Assembly (NCBI GenBank): GCA_020310875.1
Contig: CM035438.1
Coordinates: 93,922,632-93,986,631 of the forward strand
Length of the DNA stretch: 64,000 nt
Direction: 5' to 3'
Source: Ceratopteris richardii
Taxonomy: Eukaryota > Streptophyta > Polypodiopsida > Polypodiales > Pteridaceae
Position numbers and translations under genes: made by a program. Positions 31,103 to 42,415 of this stretch are shown one piece after another (within the stretch, counting starts at the first letter, position 1; the number at the start of each line of letters is the position of its first letter). The notes under the pieces are model-generated. The model searched no databases and was not told the origin of the DNA. It was given only the letters and a program-made list of their open reading frames with translations.

Positions 31103-32101
31103 TGTTGGAACAAAGCAATCACAAATTGGTGATTACAAAGAGTTTGAAGTAAGCTCATGATCAGATTGAAGTGGAAGAAGACACTTGAGAAAGTGAAGAG
31201 ATCTCAGAAATGAAGTTTGTATACATATGTACATGACAGGTGGAAATTCTTGTAATCTTAGGATGATAAGGAGTAATGTAATAGACACGGGATAAGTCTA
31301 GAACCATATGTATATAAGTCAATGATGTAAAGAAATACGTGTGAGAGTCATTAGAAGACAAGTGTCATTAAGGTAGATGTGTAGAGAGTCATCTTCACGA
31401 GTTAGCGTCAAGTCTTTCTCTGATTTCTCTCAGTCTGATCATGTGGATCAAAAATCCTTTTGTACACATCCAATTTTGGAAGTTAATGAAGCTATGTTCA
31501 AAGTTTCATGGTCTAATTCCTTTCATGCTATGAGTATGATCAATAGGAACATGTATATGTAAAGTCTGCAAAAAAAACCTCTCACAATTGCGCACTTTTT
31601 CGTGTCAATGTTTTGCTTAGATCTCAGTGCACAGTGTAAAGTTTTTTATGAGTGAGCATTCAAAATCTAATTTAGAAGGTAAGGAAGCTATGGCTAAAAG
31701 CATTTAGCAAAACGGGATCTGTGCTGTGAGAAATCAACCTTAGAAGTTACCTATGTCAAAGTCGCTTATTCAGGAAGACAATTTCTGACATACTTTTGAT
31801 CTTAAGGATCAAATTGAAGTTTTAATGATTCTTTTGAAGGACTAATGGTTGATATAATTGCGCAAAGGTAGCTTGGAGGTATGTATATCATTAGATTGAA
31901 GAAATCTGAAGATATATGCAGGTAATGAAGTCAATCTTTGAAGCAGACTTCTTGAAGAAGAGAAATTCTCACTCAGAGAATTGTTCATGAATGATTTGGT
32001 AAATCAAAGTAATATTTGTGTAAAGTTTGGTCTATAACTGATATAGAGGTGTTCTTAGATCAGTATAGATCAAGTCTTTGGAGATTTAAAGGTCTCCATC
32101 A
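31103..32101 (+). repeat. copia-1 5' LTR
   Basis: Begins TGTTGGAACAAA. Contains a TATA box (TATATAAG, 31,311-31,318) likely to drive the element RNA. Lacks a 15-bp stretch present in the 3' LTR near 36,662. Confidence 0.95.
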
Positions 32102-32102
32102 G

Positions 32103-32114
32103 TGGTATCAGAGC
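32103..32114 (+). promoter_or_regulatory. copia-1 primer-binding site (initiator Met tRNA)
   Basis: TGGTATCAGAGC one base after the 5' LTR, the standard complement of the plant initiator Met tRNA 3' end. Confidence 0.93.
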
Positions 32115-32332
32115 TGAAGGTACAATACAAGTAAAGTAAAGGCATTGGAAATCCCGACTGTTGCAGATATTGAAGTTACTTCTAATTGAAGGTGGACAAG
32201 GACAAATTCTTGAAGATAACCTACAGAAGTACAAAGCATGAGTTCGAAGGATCAATAAAGATCAAAGCTTCATATCAAAGGTACACTTTATTATTATAAA
32301 TCATAGTAATTGCAGATACAAAAGATCAAAAG

Positions 32333-33430
32333 ATGGGAGAAAGCTTGCAAATTGATAAGCTAGATAGGGAGAACTATCCAGCTTGGTCCATGAGGATGGA
32401 GGCACACCTCATGAGCAAAGATTTGATGGCATTCATTACAGGAGAAGAAGAAAAGCCTGAGTTTGCACATCCTAGTATTCCAACTAGGGAAGAGCTTGCA
32501 GATTTGAAGACTTGGATGAGAAAGGATGCTCAAGCTAGGAGCATCATTTACATGGCTGTAAATGATTATCTTCTACCTCACATCAGAGGATTGGAAAGTG
32601 CAACAGATGTTTGGAATGCTTTGGAAGAGCATTTCCAAAACACAACCAAGTCAAGGAAGTCCTCATTATGTGCAGAATTCACAACTTTCAAGAAGAAGAG
32701 TTCACAATCAATTTCTGATTATGTGGCAAGGATTAAGGATATTGCAGATAGCTTGGGAGCTGTAGATGAAGACATTGAAGAGGATAAGTTGGTAAGGCAA
32801 ATACTTACAAGTCTGAGAGGAGATGAGAAGTGGAAGCCTTTCATATTGTCCATAGAATTGTCACTTGATCACTTTACTCCTGATCTTAATCAATTGCTAG
32901 GACACATGCTAACTTTTGAGCAGGACATTAAGGGAGATAATGATAGGAGTGCAAGTCAAGCTATGTACTCCAAGGACAAGAAAAAGAATGGCAAAGGGAA
33001 GCAGTCAACTGATGATGAAGGATCTTCAAGTCAAGCTAACTTTACAAAAGGAAAGATGAACTTCAAAGGTAAAGGAAGAGGAGGTAAGAACAAAGATAAT
33101 ACTAAAGCTTGTTGGATTTGTAGCAGAACCAATCATTTGGCAAATGATTGTTGGTATAACAATCAAAATGGAGGAAATAATAATCAGAGTTTTAATCAAA
33201 GAGGTAGAGGAGGCAGAAATCAAAGAGGCAACTTCAGAGGAAGAGGTGGTAGGACATCATATGCTAGAGGAGTTGGAAGAAGTTTTCAATCTCAGTCCTA
33301 CAACAACAATTATTATAATTATGCATCAGATCAAAAGGATGACATGACTCTCATCTTGAATGCAACTCATGAAGCAGTAATGGAGACCAAAGGGTGTTTT
33401 ATATTGATTCAGGATGTAGCAATCATCTGA
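32333..33430 (+). CDS. copia-1 gag
   Basis: 365 codons. The N-terminus resembles copia gag of the UBN2 type (LDRENYPAWSMRMEAHL). The middle is helical, followed by a Lys/Gly-rich stretch and a CX2CX4HX4C knuckle (CWICSRTNHLANDC) at about residues 262-275, then Gly/Asn/Arg-rich repeats. Gag would build the virus-like particle and bind the RNA. A one-base insertion in the GGG run near 33,390 separates it from the protease frame. Confidence 0.92.
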   Translation: MGESLQIDKLDRENYPAWSMRMEAHLMSKDLMAFITGEEEKPEFAHPSIPTREELADLKTWMRKDAQARSIIYMAVNDYLLPHIRGLESATDVWNALEEHFQNTTKSRKSSLCAEFTTFKKKSSQSISDYVARIKDIADSLGAVDEDIEEDKLVRQILTSLRGDEKWKPFILSIELSLDHFTPDLNQLLGHMLTFEQDIKGDNDRSASQAMYSKDKKKNGKGKQSTDDEGSSSQANFTKGKMNFKGKGRGGKNKDNTKACWICSRTNHLANDCWYNNQNGGNNNQSFNQRGRGGRNQRGNFRGRGGRTSYARGVGRSFQSQSYNNNYYNYASDQKDDMTLILNATHEAVMETKGCFILIQDVAII

Positions 33431-33984
33431 GTGGCAATATATCCTTGATGACTGATATGGAAGCAAAGGTGAATGGACATATAGTTCAAACAGGTGACAA
33501 TACTAAGCATAAGGTGGAAAGCATTGGATCAGTGAAGACAAAGAATGGAAGTACACTCTTGAGCAAGGTACTTTATGTTCCTACTATTCCTAAAAACTTG
33601 ATAAGTGTAGGGCAAATTGTGGAGAAAGGATATGAAGTAATATTCACAAATGATGGTGTCTATGTGCAAGATCCAAATCAGGGATATAGAAACATTATTG
33701 CAGGTAAAAAGGAAGGAAGGTTGTTTACTCTCAAAGTCCAAGGTAATGTGGGACATGCTCTATTTACTTATGGAAGTCAAAAGATGTCTGAATTAGAACT
33801 ATGGCATAAAAGATTAGGTCATTTCAATGAGAGAGCTATAAAGGAAATGTCAAGGAATGATGTGGTGCTTGGTTTGCCAAAATTTGAAGGGCAACACATG
33901 GTGTACAAGTGTGAAGCTTGTCAATTAGGTAAAGCACACAAAAGTTCTTATAAAAAATCAGGATATCAAACATGCTTGAGTTAG
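33394..33984 (+). pseudogene. copia-1 protease and pre-integrase domain
   Basis: Opens with the retropepsin site YIDSGCSNH, then runs to the GAG-pre-integrase region with LWHKRLGHFN and CEACQLGKAHK (the zinc-binding H and C residues of integrase). It ends at a stop after a second one-base shift near 33,970. The catalytic Asp is intact. Confidence 0.9.
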
Positions 33985-34709
33985 TTCATACAGATGTGTG
34001 GGGTCCTTCAAGGGACTATAGCATAAACGGATCCAGATATTATGTGTTGTTTGTTGATGATGCAACCAGATGGATTACTTTATATGTAATCAAGGACAAA
34101 TCAGAAGTGTTCAAGACATTCAAGCATTATCATGCTTATGCAAAAAGGATTACAAGACAAAAGCTCAAGAGGTTGAGATCAGATGGAGGGGGAGAGTATT
34201 TTTCTAAAGAATTTGATGATTATTTGTGGAATGCAGGTATAAAAAGAGAAGTAACTTGCAGGTACTCCCCTCAACAAAATGGAGTTGCAGAAAGAAGAAA
34301 TAGAACTCTTGTAGAGTTTGCAAGAGCAATGATGAAGGAAAAGAATTGTCCAAATTACTTATGGGCAGAAGCTATCAACACTGCAACATATCTTGTGAAT
34401 AGGTTACCTTGTAAAGCATTGGAGGGAAGAACTCCTTATGAAGCATGGTGGGGTAAGAAACCTACTCTTGATCATTGTAAGGTATTTGGATGTTTAGCAT
34501 ATGCTTATGTTCCTTCACAATTGAGACATAAGCTAGAACCCAAAGCAGAGAAGTATGTGTTTATTGGGTATGATAATAGATAGATGGGTTATAGATTGTG
34601 GAGTCCATCTACAAAGAAATTTCTTGTTACCAAAGATGTTACATTTGATGAGCAAAGCACATGGTATACAGGGTCAACAAATGATTATGCAGATGACAAA
34701 GAAATATAA
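33972..34709 (+). pseudogene. copia-1 integrase core
   Basis: Third frame. HTDVWGP (first Asp), RSDGGGEY (second Asp) and NGVAERRNRTL (Glu) complete the DDE triad. The frame meets TAG at 34,581 and another stop near 34,707 before continuing to RT. Confidence 0.9.
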
Positions 34710-34733
34710 AGAAAAGGGAAGGCAAAAGTAAGT

Positions 34734-35780
34734 GTGTATGAAGAAGATATTGATAATGTTGACTATAAAAGTAAATTGCATGATAATGTTGAAGATGGGC
34801 CAAGATTTGATCGAGAATCAAATGTGGCTGAGACTTCAAGAAGTGCAGAGGTTAGAAGATCCTTAAGGGAAAGAAAAGAGCCTATCAGGTATAGCTATGA
34901 TACATCTTTCTTAACAACAAAAGATTATGCTTACATTGTGAAGACAGAAGAAGATCCAATCACATATGAAGAAGCTAAAGGTAAACAGAATTGGGAGAAG
35001 GCAATGCAAGAAGAGTATGATGCTCTACTTGAAAATGAAACATGGGAATTAGTGCCAAGACCAAAGAATCAGAAAGTTATTGGATGTAAGTGGGTGTATA
35101 AAACAAAAAGGTTTGCAGATGGTAAGGTGTCTAGATACAAGGCTAGACTTGTTGTCAAAGGTTATGCCCAAACTTATGGGGTAGATTATGATGAAACCTT
35201 TAGTCCTGTTGCTAAAATGTCTACAATTAGATCATCGATTGCTATTGCTGCTTGTAAAGGATGGAAGATATCACAATTAGATGTGAAGAATGCATTTCTG
35301 AATGGATACATTGCAGATGAAGTGTACATGGAGCAAACAGAAGGCTTCATGGATTCAATTGGATCAGATTATGTGTGTAAGCTCAAGAGAGCTTTGTATG
35401 GGTTGAAGCAGGCACCAAGAGCATGGAATTACAGGCTTGTTAAGTTCTTAAATGAATGTGGATTTCAAGCATCAAAGGCAGATAGTAGCTTGCTAGTGAA
35501 GGCAAGTGAAAATGGATACATATATATGTGTATTTATGTTGATGATATCATTGTCACATGTACAGATGATCAAGGAATTAATGAGCTTAAGAAACAAATA
35601 GAGAAGGAGTTTAAGATAAGTGATTTGGGAAACTTATCTTATTTCTTAGGAATGCAGATTGTATATACTCAACATGGAGTATATGTTACACAAGAGAGGT
35701 ACTTAAAGAATCTTCTGGTCAAATGTAACATGGAGGATTGCAAGCCTTCAAGCACACCATTGGAGGTAAATCATAATTGA
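34734..35780 (+). pseudogene. copia-1 reverse transcriptase
   Basis: Same frame as the integrase. Typical copia RT: WVYKTKRFADGKVSRYKARLV, LDVKNAFLNG, ALYGLKQAPRAW and the active site YVDDIIV (35,535-35,555). It ends at TGA 35,778; another stop lies near 35,811. The catalytic residues are intact. Confidence 0.93.
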
Positions 35781-35828
35781 GCACGTATGGAGGTGAAGAG
35801 TTTAATGACATGAAATAAATATCAGAGT

Positions 35829-36497
35829 TTGGTAGGTAGTTTAATCTATGCTACCTTGACAAGGCCAGATCTATCATATGAAGTAGGTGTGTTATCACAA
35901 TTCATGCATTGTCCAAAGAAGACTCATTGGATTGCAGCTCAAAGGGTACTCAGATATATCAAAGGAACCCTAAGTGAAGTTCTGTATTATGGATTTACTT
36001 CTGATACAAGAATCAAAGTATTTAGTGATGCAGATTGGGCAGGTGATTCAGATGATAGAAGGTATACTCATGGGTATCTCTGTTATATTGGAGATAAGTT
36101 AATTTCTTGGTGCTCAAAGAAGCAGCATACAATTGCTTTGTCATCCACAGAAGCTGAGTATAAATGATTGGTAGAGGCTGCTAAAGAAGTGATATGGTTA
36201 AAGACCTTGTTGAAGAGTTTTGGAACTGATCAGAGTACTCCAATTATTTTTGGAGATAATATGAGTTCATTGTATTTGGCAGCTAACCCTGTTTTTCATG
36301 CCAGGACTAAGCATATAGAGATTCAGTATCATTTCTTGAGGGAAAAGGTACTTGACAAAGAGATTGAAGTGATGTATACTTCAACAAAAGAACAAGTTGC
36401 AGATATGATGACAAAAAGCTTGGATGGACCTAAGCTACAGAGATTCAAAGAGATGGCAAGAGTGAAGAAGAATGGAATAATCACAATTAGTGATTGA
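35829..36497 (+). pseudogene. copia-1 RNase H
   Basis: In frame with RT. VGSLIYATLTRPDLSY, the catalytic FSDADWAGD, LSSTEAEYK then a TGA at 36,165, followed by GDNMSSLYLAANPVFHARTKHIE. Ends just before the polypurine tract. Confidence 0.92.
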
Positions 36498-36505
36498 GGG
36501 GGAGC
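36495..36505 (+). promoter_or_regulatory. copia-1 polypurine tract
   Basis: TGAGGGGGAGC-type purine run directly before the 3' LTR. Confidence 0.85.
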
Positions 36506-37511
36506 TGTTGGAACAAACCAATCAAAAATTGGTGATTACAAAGAGTTTGAAGTAAGCTCATGATCAGATTGAAGTGGAAGAAGACACTTGAGAAAGTGAC
36601 GAGATCTCAGAAATGAAGTTTGTATACATATGTACATTACATGTGGAAATTCTTGTAATCTGAGTTTATATATTCTTAGGATGATAAGGAGTAATGTAAT
36701 AGACACAGGATAAGTCTAGAACCATATGTATATAAGTCAATGATGTAAAGAAATACGTGTGAGAGTCATTCGAAGACAAGTGTCATTAAGGTAGATGTGT
36801 AGAGAGTCGGAGTTAGCGTCGAGTCTTTCTCTGATTTCTCTCAGTCTAATCATGTGGATCAGAAATCCTTTTGTACACATCTAATTTGGAAGTTAGTGAA
36901 GTTATGTTCAAAGTTTCATGGTCTAATTCCTTTGATGCTGTAAGTATGATCAATAGGAACATGTATATGTAAAGTCTACAGAAAAAACCTCTCAGAGTCG
37001 CGCACTTTTTCGTGTCAATGTTTTGCTTAGATCTCAGTGCATAGTGTAAAGTTTTTGATGAGTGAGCATTCAAAATCTAAGTTAGAAGGTAAGGAAGCTA
37101 TGGCTAAAAGCATTTAACAAAACGGGATCTGTGCTGTGAGAAATCAACCTTAGAGGTTACCTATGTCAAAGTTGCTTAATCAGGAAGACATTTTCTAACA
37201 TACTTTTGATCTTAAGGATCAAATTGAAGTTTTAATGATTCTTTTGAAGGACTAATGGTTGATATAATTGCGCAAAGGTAGCTTGGAGGTATGTATATCA
37301 TTAGATTGAAGAAATGTGAAGATATATGCAGGTAATGAAGTCAATCTTTGAAGCAGACTTCTTGAAGAAGAGAAATTCTCACTCAGAGAATTGTTCATGA
37401 ATGATTTGGTAAATCAAAGTAATATTTGTGTAAAGTTTGGTCTAGAACTGATATAGAGGTGTTCTTAGATCAGTATAGATCAAGCCTTTGGAGATTTAAA
37501 GGTCTCCATCA
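36506..37511 (+). repeat. copia-1 3' LTR
   Basis: Partner of 31,103-32,101, with its TATA box at 36,729-36,736. It has the extra 15 bp near 36,662 and lacks about 8 bp near 36,808. Right target duplication CATTT at 37,512-37,516. Confidence 0.95.
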
Positions 37512-37522
37512 CATTTCCATCC

Positions 37523-38068
37523 TTGGTGACATGTTTCCTTGATTGTTGTTGGTCGAAAATGGCATTAAGCGCGTTCTTACGAATCCATTGGGGGATAGGT
37601 TATAATCAGAGGCTCACATTTTTGTTAGCAGTTATTCATCAGCATACAACGAAGAAGGGAGTGTTGGTGAATCAGACTGAAGTATTAGAGGAATATTCAG
37701 AAGCAGCAAGAGATGTAACTCAAGGCGCATGGGCACTGATGATAGCAAGCAACCAGCAACATCATGGATCGGTGTTCCTGGGTGGACATGCAGATAACGG
37801 AGGATACCAGTTTTATTGTCCGTTGGAGAGTACAGTTCACCTGAACAAGGTAAGAGGGAGCAAGATTCAGGTTCAGTTGGACTCTCAGGTGAAATCAGTT
37901 ATTTGTGTGAGTGTTAAGCAGCAAGTTGTATGGTGTCGGAAGGTTTTGTGGGAGCTTGTATGGTGGTGGATCGGAAAATGCAATGTGAAGGGGAGGAGAT
38001 CTCAGTTAATTATTCTCGATTTGGGCATGAGCCTTAATGCGAATAACTGCACGTGGAACACTTTATGA
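37523..38068 (+). CDS. Unrecognised 181-codon ORF
   Basis: Open frame between the copia 3' LTR and the LINE fragment. No domain, signal peptide or repeat recognised; the C-terminal third is Trp/Val/Lys-rich. Once the copia is removed, it continues from the region after the gypsy fragment (31,031), so it may be part of that element's 3' region, not a host gene. It may also be chance. Confidence 0.25.
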   Translation: MVTCFLDCCWSKMALSAFLRIHWGIGYNQRLTFLLAVIHQHTTKKGVLVNQTEVLEEYSEAARDVTQGAWALMIASNQQHHGSVFLGGHADNGGYQFYCPLESTVHLNKVRGSKIQVQLDSQVKSVICVSVKQQVVWCRKVLWELVWWWIGKCNVKGRRSQLIILDLGMSLNANNCTWNTL

Positions 38069-38238
38069 TGCCTGAAAGGGAGAGAAAGGTGATCAACCTT
38101 CTTTGTAATGCCATCTAAACTCTATATGTTCTACCCCCACTCTGTAGGATTTGGGGTTAGGATTTGGGGTCCCGTGGGCACTAGCTCCCCTTCACTTGTA
38201 CTTTTATTTTCTTTTATTTAATACAAATCCGGAGAGAT
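38066..38238 (+). mobile_element. LINE 3'-end fragment (copy 3)
   Basis: Matches the last codons of ORF2 and the 3' tail of LINE copy 1: GTGATCAACCTTCTTTGTA, then GGATTTGGGGTCCCGTGGGCACTAG, then ATTTAAT..CAA.TCCGG. The poly(A) end is missing. It lies about 170 bp upstream of the PI-I start codon, so it forms part of that gene's upstream region. Confidence 0.88.
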
Positions 38239-38243
38239 TTCCA

Positions 38244-38249
38244 CACGTG
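38244..38249 (+). promoter_or_regulatory. G-box (CACGTG) upstream of the PI-I gene
   Basis: A perfect palindromic CACGTG, the core bound by plant bZIP and bHLH factors, 160 bp before the start codon and just after the LINE fragment. Function inferred. Confidence 0.4.
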
Positions 38250-38365
38250 AGTGGGACCGAGCAACTAGGGGTCCATTATTCCGATGTTCAAACTATGGAA
38301 TCATGCATAAAGTCACAAGGTGCCAGCCTCAGACTCGCACTCATACATATCAATTTCGACAGACT

Positions 38366-38374
38366 GTTTATACC
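38366..38374 (+). promoter_or_regulatory. Candidate TATA box of the PI-I gene
   Basis: GTTTATACC about 35-43 bp before the ATG, which would leave a very short 5' leader. Weak; a start site further upstream is possible. Confidence 0.3.
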
Positions 38375-38408
38375 GTATCACGTCTCACAACATAGAACGA
38401 AGGTGAGG

Positions 38409-38939
38409 ATGGCTTCAGCAGGCGACGACAAGCAGACTTTGGTTATCTCCGGAGAGAGTAAGTGAGCCTTTCGATGCTGTGCGATCTTGCTTGTGCATTG
38501 ACATTACTCCCATGGCGGTGGTTTAGTATATATGCTTCTCACCATCCACTATCATTATGCGTACACAGTTTTTCATGGCGATTATTGTTAGCTTTTCAGT
38601 GATATCACCCACACTTGCGTATGCGTATGTGTGTGTGCAAGTGAGTGAGATGTAGAATCGTTCTGATTTCTGAAGCCTTTATTTTTGACAGAAGGAGTAG
38701 AAACAGGTTCGAATGCAGACAACATTTTCCAGGTCAATACTGGCCCTCCAAAGTCGTGGCCCCAGCTTGTGGGTCTGCCGGGGGAAGAGGCGAAATGCAA
38801 AATTCTTGAAAAGGGCCCAGAACTCACTGTAGTAATTCTTCCTGAGGGCTCTGGCGTTACCAAGGATTTCCGAGTAAACAGAGTCCGAATCTTTGTTGAT
38901 GACAATGGCATTGTAACCAAAGCTCCGCATATTGGCTGA
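38409..38939 (+). CDS. Potato inhibitor I family serine protease inhibitor (one intron)
   Basis: A small inhibitor that blocks subtilisin/chymotrypsin/trypsin-type proteases by presenting a rigid loop; plants use such proteins against insects and microbes and in storage tissue. Exon 1 is 38,409-38,457 and exon 2 is 38,692-38,939. The 234-bp phase-1 intron starts GTAAGT and ends GACAG. The product is 98 aa. The family signature WPQLVGLPGEEA is present, followed by VTVVILP-like ELTVVILPEG, the loop VTKDFRVNRVRIFVD and a short tail. By alignment with barley CI-2, P1 is Lys and P1' is Asp, suggesting a trypsin-like target. There is one Cys and no signal peptide, so it is probably cytosolic. The frame is intact; this is the only convincing host gene in the window. 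Confidence 0.93.
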
Positions 38940-38990
38940 TTTAGTGCTCTCTGTACTATCTCATTTTGGCCATGTCTTGTGAGAACCTTG

Positions 38991-38996
38991 AATAAA
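38991..38996 (+). terminator. Poly(A) signal AATAAA of the PI-I gene
   Basis: Canonical AATAAA about 52 bp after the stop codon. Confidence 0.65.
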
Positions 38997-40489
38997 TTAT
39001 GCAGAGTTCTTGAATGATCATTTATGTATGCATTTTAAGCTGCTTTGTCCATGACAGTGGCAGATATTTAATGCTAAACACGTAGTGCACATATCTTTAT
39101 CTTGGTCCATTATGAGTAACTAAACTTGCTAATATCCCTTTTTTGTAGCTATAGCTTGTCTATGCATTACTTTTTGGATGCTTTGTGATGGTTATGGATT
39201 AATATAAGTAAGATCAAATGCTTTCAAGTTTCTACTGTTACGGTTGTCTCATTTTCCCCTCACAAGAACTTGGCATGCATTAGGTTCTCTCTAAATTTGA
39301 ATGATTTGTGTTCCAATGCCATTGTTCACAGCTTATATTGCTTTACATAAGTTTAGTTTGATAGCTAGAGCAATATTCCTTCCAGGAAGATCAATGTGGT
39401 CAAGGATGTTTGGGCAGTCGGAAGAATTTGCCCCCTGAAACTTTGTGCTTATGCAGATGTCTGTGGTGTGCAGTTAAGAATACATGTGCACACGTGTGGG
39501 GTGCATGTAAAGATGCAATCTTCCTGCAAGGGAAAATTACCACTTTAGGTATAAACATCTCCACATAGGCTCTATATTCGCCTCCTGTAGCTTTGACAGG
39601 ATATGTCTCATGAAAGTACTTTTGGAGAGCCGGAGATTTTTTTGAAGTTCTTGCTGGATGGAGAGGGTTTTTGCGGATGCAGTGGTCCATCAAGGAAAGG
39701 ATATGCATGTGCTTACATGCCATTAACTTTGCCCTATGGTTTTTAGTTTGTAGATGTGCATAGGCATGCATGCACACATTGGAAGAAGCAGGGTATTAGG
39801 TTAGGGATCACCTACAGGAGAGTATATTCTCGAGCGTAAAGGAAATTAGCGGACAACAATAACAATGAGAGTGACTGCTTGCTGATTCAATGAACCTGTG
39901 CAACATTGCTGGAGAAATAGATCTTATTTTCGCCGAGAGAAGCAAGTCTTTAAACTTGTGACTAGTGATAAAGTTAATATAAAGAAAGTTTGAACGAATT
40001 CTCTGCTTCACGGAAAGAGTTGTGTCATTCCCTAAGCTAAAAGGTACCCCATAAAGAGGCAAAACCTATCCTTAACATACGTTGGGATTCAGAAACAGAA
40101 CCACAAACAGTTGTCAATTTATCGATGTGCTTTCCTTCATATGTATTTAAAATCATCATGTTCTAGTTCTTTTGTGTACTTCGCTTATGGCCTCTCCCTT
40201 CAGGTCGGGAATTTTACATTGAATATATGGGATGAACCTCTCGGTTCTAAGCCAAACCAAATGCTGAACCTGCAGAGAAAGTTTCCTACATCCAAGTCAG
40301 AAATGGAAGATGACAGTAGAAGAAGTATGATTATGTATTGATCATCAACTGCCTCAAGAAATCAGTAGAAGTTTATCTTTAAGGGTCCTGAATCTAAGAA
40401 AATAATGGGTGCCCTGAATCTGCAAAAAACTATCATAAACTTAAAGACACCTAAGATAAAGACTAGCCAGAAATGATTAACATGGACCG
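38997..40489. other. Region 3' of the PI-I gene, no further gene recognised
   Basis: Contains a minus-strand ORF of 125 codons (39,400-39,777) and short plus-strand ORFs, none with known features. No repeats of note. Confidence 0.45.
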
Positions 40490-40830
40490 TTTGGACCTTT
40501 TGCACAGTACGAGCTGTTGCTTTAAGAGATTGGATGGTTCATATGTTCATATCTCTATGATTATTTCTGTTTTTAGGATGTCGAAACTTAAGAGATACTC
40601 GTGCATTGAAACCATGTCAGGGCTACCACGAGAACTTCTGATTGATCCTATGCGTAGGCTATCCAACTCTAGGACCACAATGACAAATCGAGCTGTTTCC
40701 ATAAGACTTTGATGGTTGAAATGTACATGTAAGGTCAAAAGTAAGGAGGTAGAGCTGTATTGAAATCATGCGAGAACCACAAGATCTTCTATTTGATCCT
40801 CGATCTAGGACCACTATGATAAACAAAAAA
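40490..40830. repeat. Degenerate tandem duplication, period about 155-180 bp
   Basis: Anchors repeat: GAGCTGTT...TAAGA...GATGGTT at 40,511 and 40,690, and ATTGAAAYCATG, GATCCT and CTAGGACCACWATGAYAAA blocks at about 40,603-40,690 and 40,758-40,822. Diverged; origin unknown. Confidence 0.5.
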
Positions 40831-41675
<845 letters not shown>

Positions 41676-41839
41676 CCTCTAGTTGAGATGTTAAGACATT
41701 TGTATGTCCACAAGTTGTTTTGGCTTCATTCTTGCCAACACATGCATAACCTTCTTGAGCAAGAAATAGCCTACTATGCTCAAGTTATGAGGATAAATAT
41801 ATGGAAACTTTCATAGCTATACTTGAGTGTGTATATCTT

Positions 41840-42110
41840 GGATTTCTTATGGTTGACTTGGGTATTGGTGAAATTTTACCAGCACCATTTTTATTGACAA
41901 TCAAAGTGCATTAGTGATTGTGAGAAACTAAATGTTCCATGCCCACACTAAAGCACCTTGAGGTGCACTGTTTTTATGCTAGCGAGAGACTCTTTGTATG
42001 ATAGATCAATCCGGCTTTTGTGCCTACACAAGATAATGTTTTTTACCTTAATTTCACAAAGCCTCTATCTTGAGAATTCTAAAGCGTTTTGCAGGGCTTA
42101 TTGCGTTCCC
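41840..42110 (+). pseudogene. Copia RNase H remnant
   Basis: Broken plus-strand frames show a DNQSALVIV-like segment, a MFHAxTK segment, VPTQDNV and FTKPLS, which in copia elements form the end of RNase H. Stops and shifts throughout. It starts not far from the (TA)n tract, and its upstream part is missing. Confidence 0.7.
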
Positions 42111-42415
42111 TAGATCCATCTTATTCCATATATTTTGGCATGCACTTATATATGAATGCTTGATCTTTGATCAGTACATCACCATTCGGGGGATTTGCTA
42201 GAATATTTTGGTAGTGATGTGTTTGAATGCTTTTAGGACCTTTGCAAAACTTCTTTTCCCTGTTCAAGTGGCTTTTATCTAGTTTTTATACATGTTGATA
42301 GTCAGCATGGATACTTATCTTGTACATTTCACAATTAGAAATACATTGTGTGTTGTGCTCCTTATCTTTACCTTCTTCGTTATACTTTTAATGTGTGTTC
42401 TCCAACACCAGATAC

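Larger units (their letters stand above)
31103..37511 (+). mobile_element. Complete Ty1/copia retrotransposon (copia-1), mutated
   Basis: 6409 bp flanked by CATTT. Two LTRs of 999 and 1006 bp start TGTTGGAAC and end ATCA. Primer-binding and polypurine sites are present. Coding order is gag, protease, integrase, RT, RNase H, the copia order. The LTRs differ at a few percent of positions plus two small indels, so insertion is moderately old. Frameshifts and stops mean this copy cannot make the full polyprotein. It sits in the 3' flank of the gypsy fragment, in the same orientation. Confidence 0.96.

Noticed and set aside
31103..37511. Active autonomous copia element
   Set aside because: Two frameshifts and at least five in-frame stops break the polyprotein.
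38685..38939. PI-I as an intronless ORF starting within this frame
   Set aside because: No ATG start there; the GTAAGT...ACAG intron gives a proper ATG-initiated 98-aa protein with the phase preserved.
39400..39777. 125-codon minus-strand ORF near the PI-I gene
   Set aside because: His/Lys-rich with no recognisable features; likely chance.
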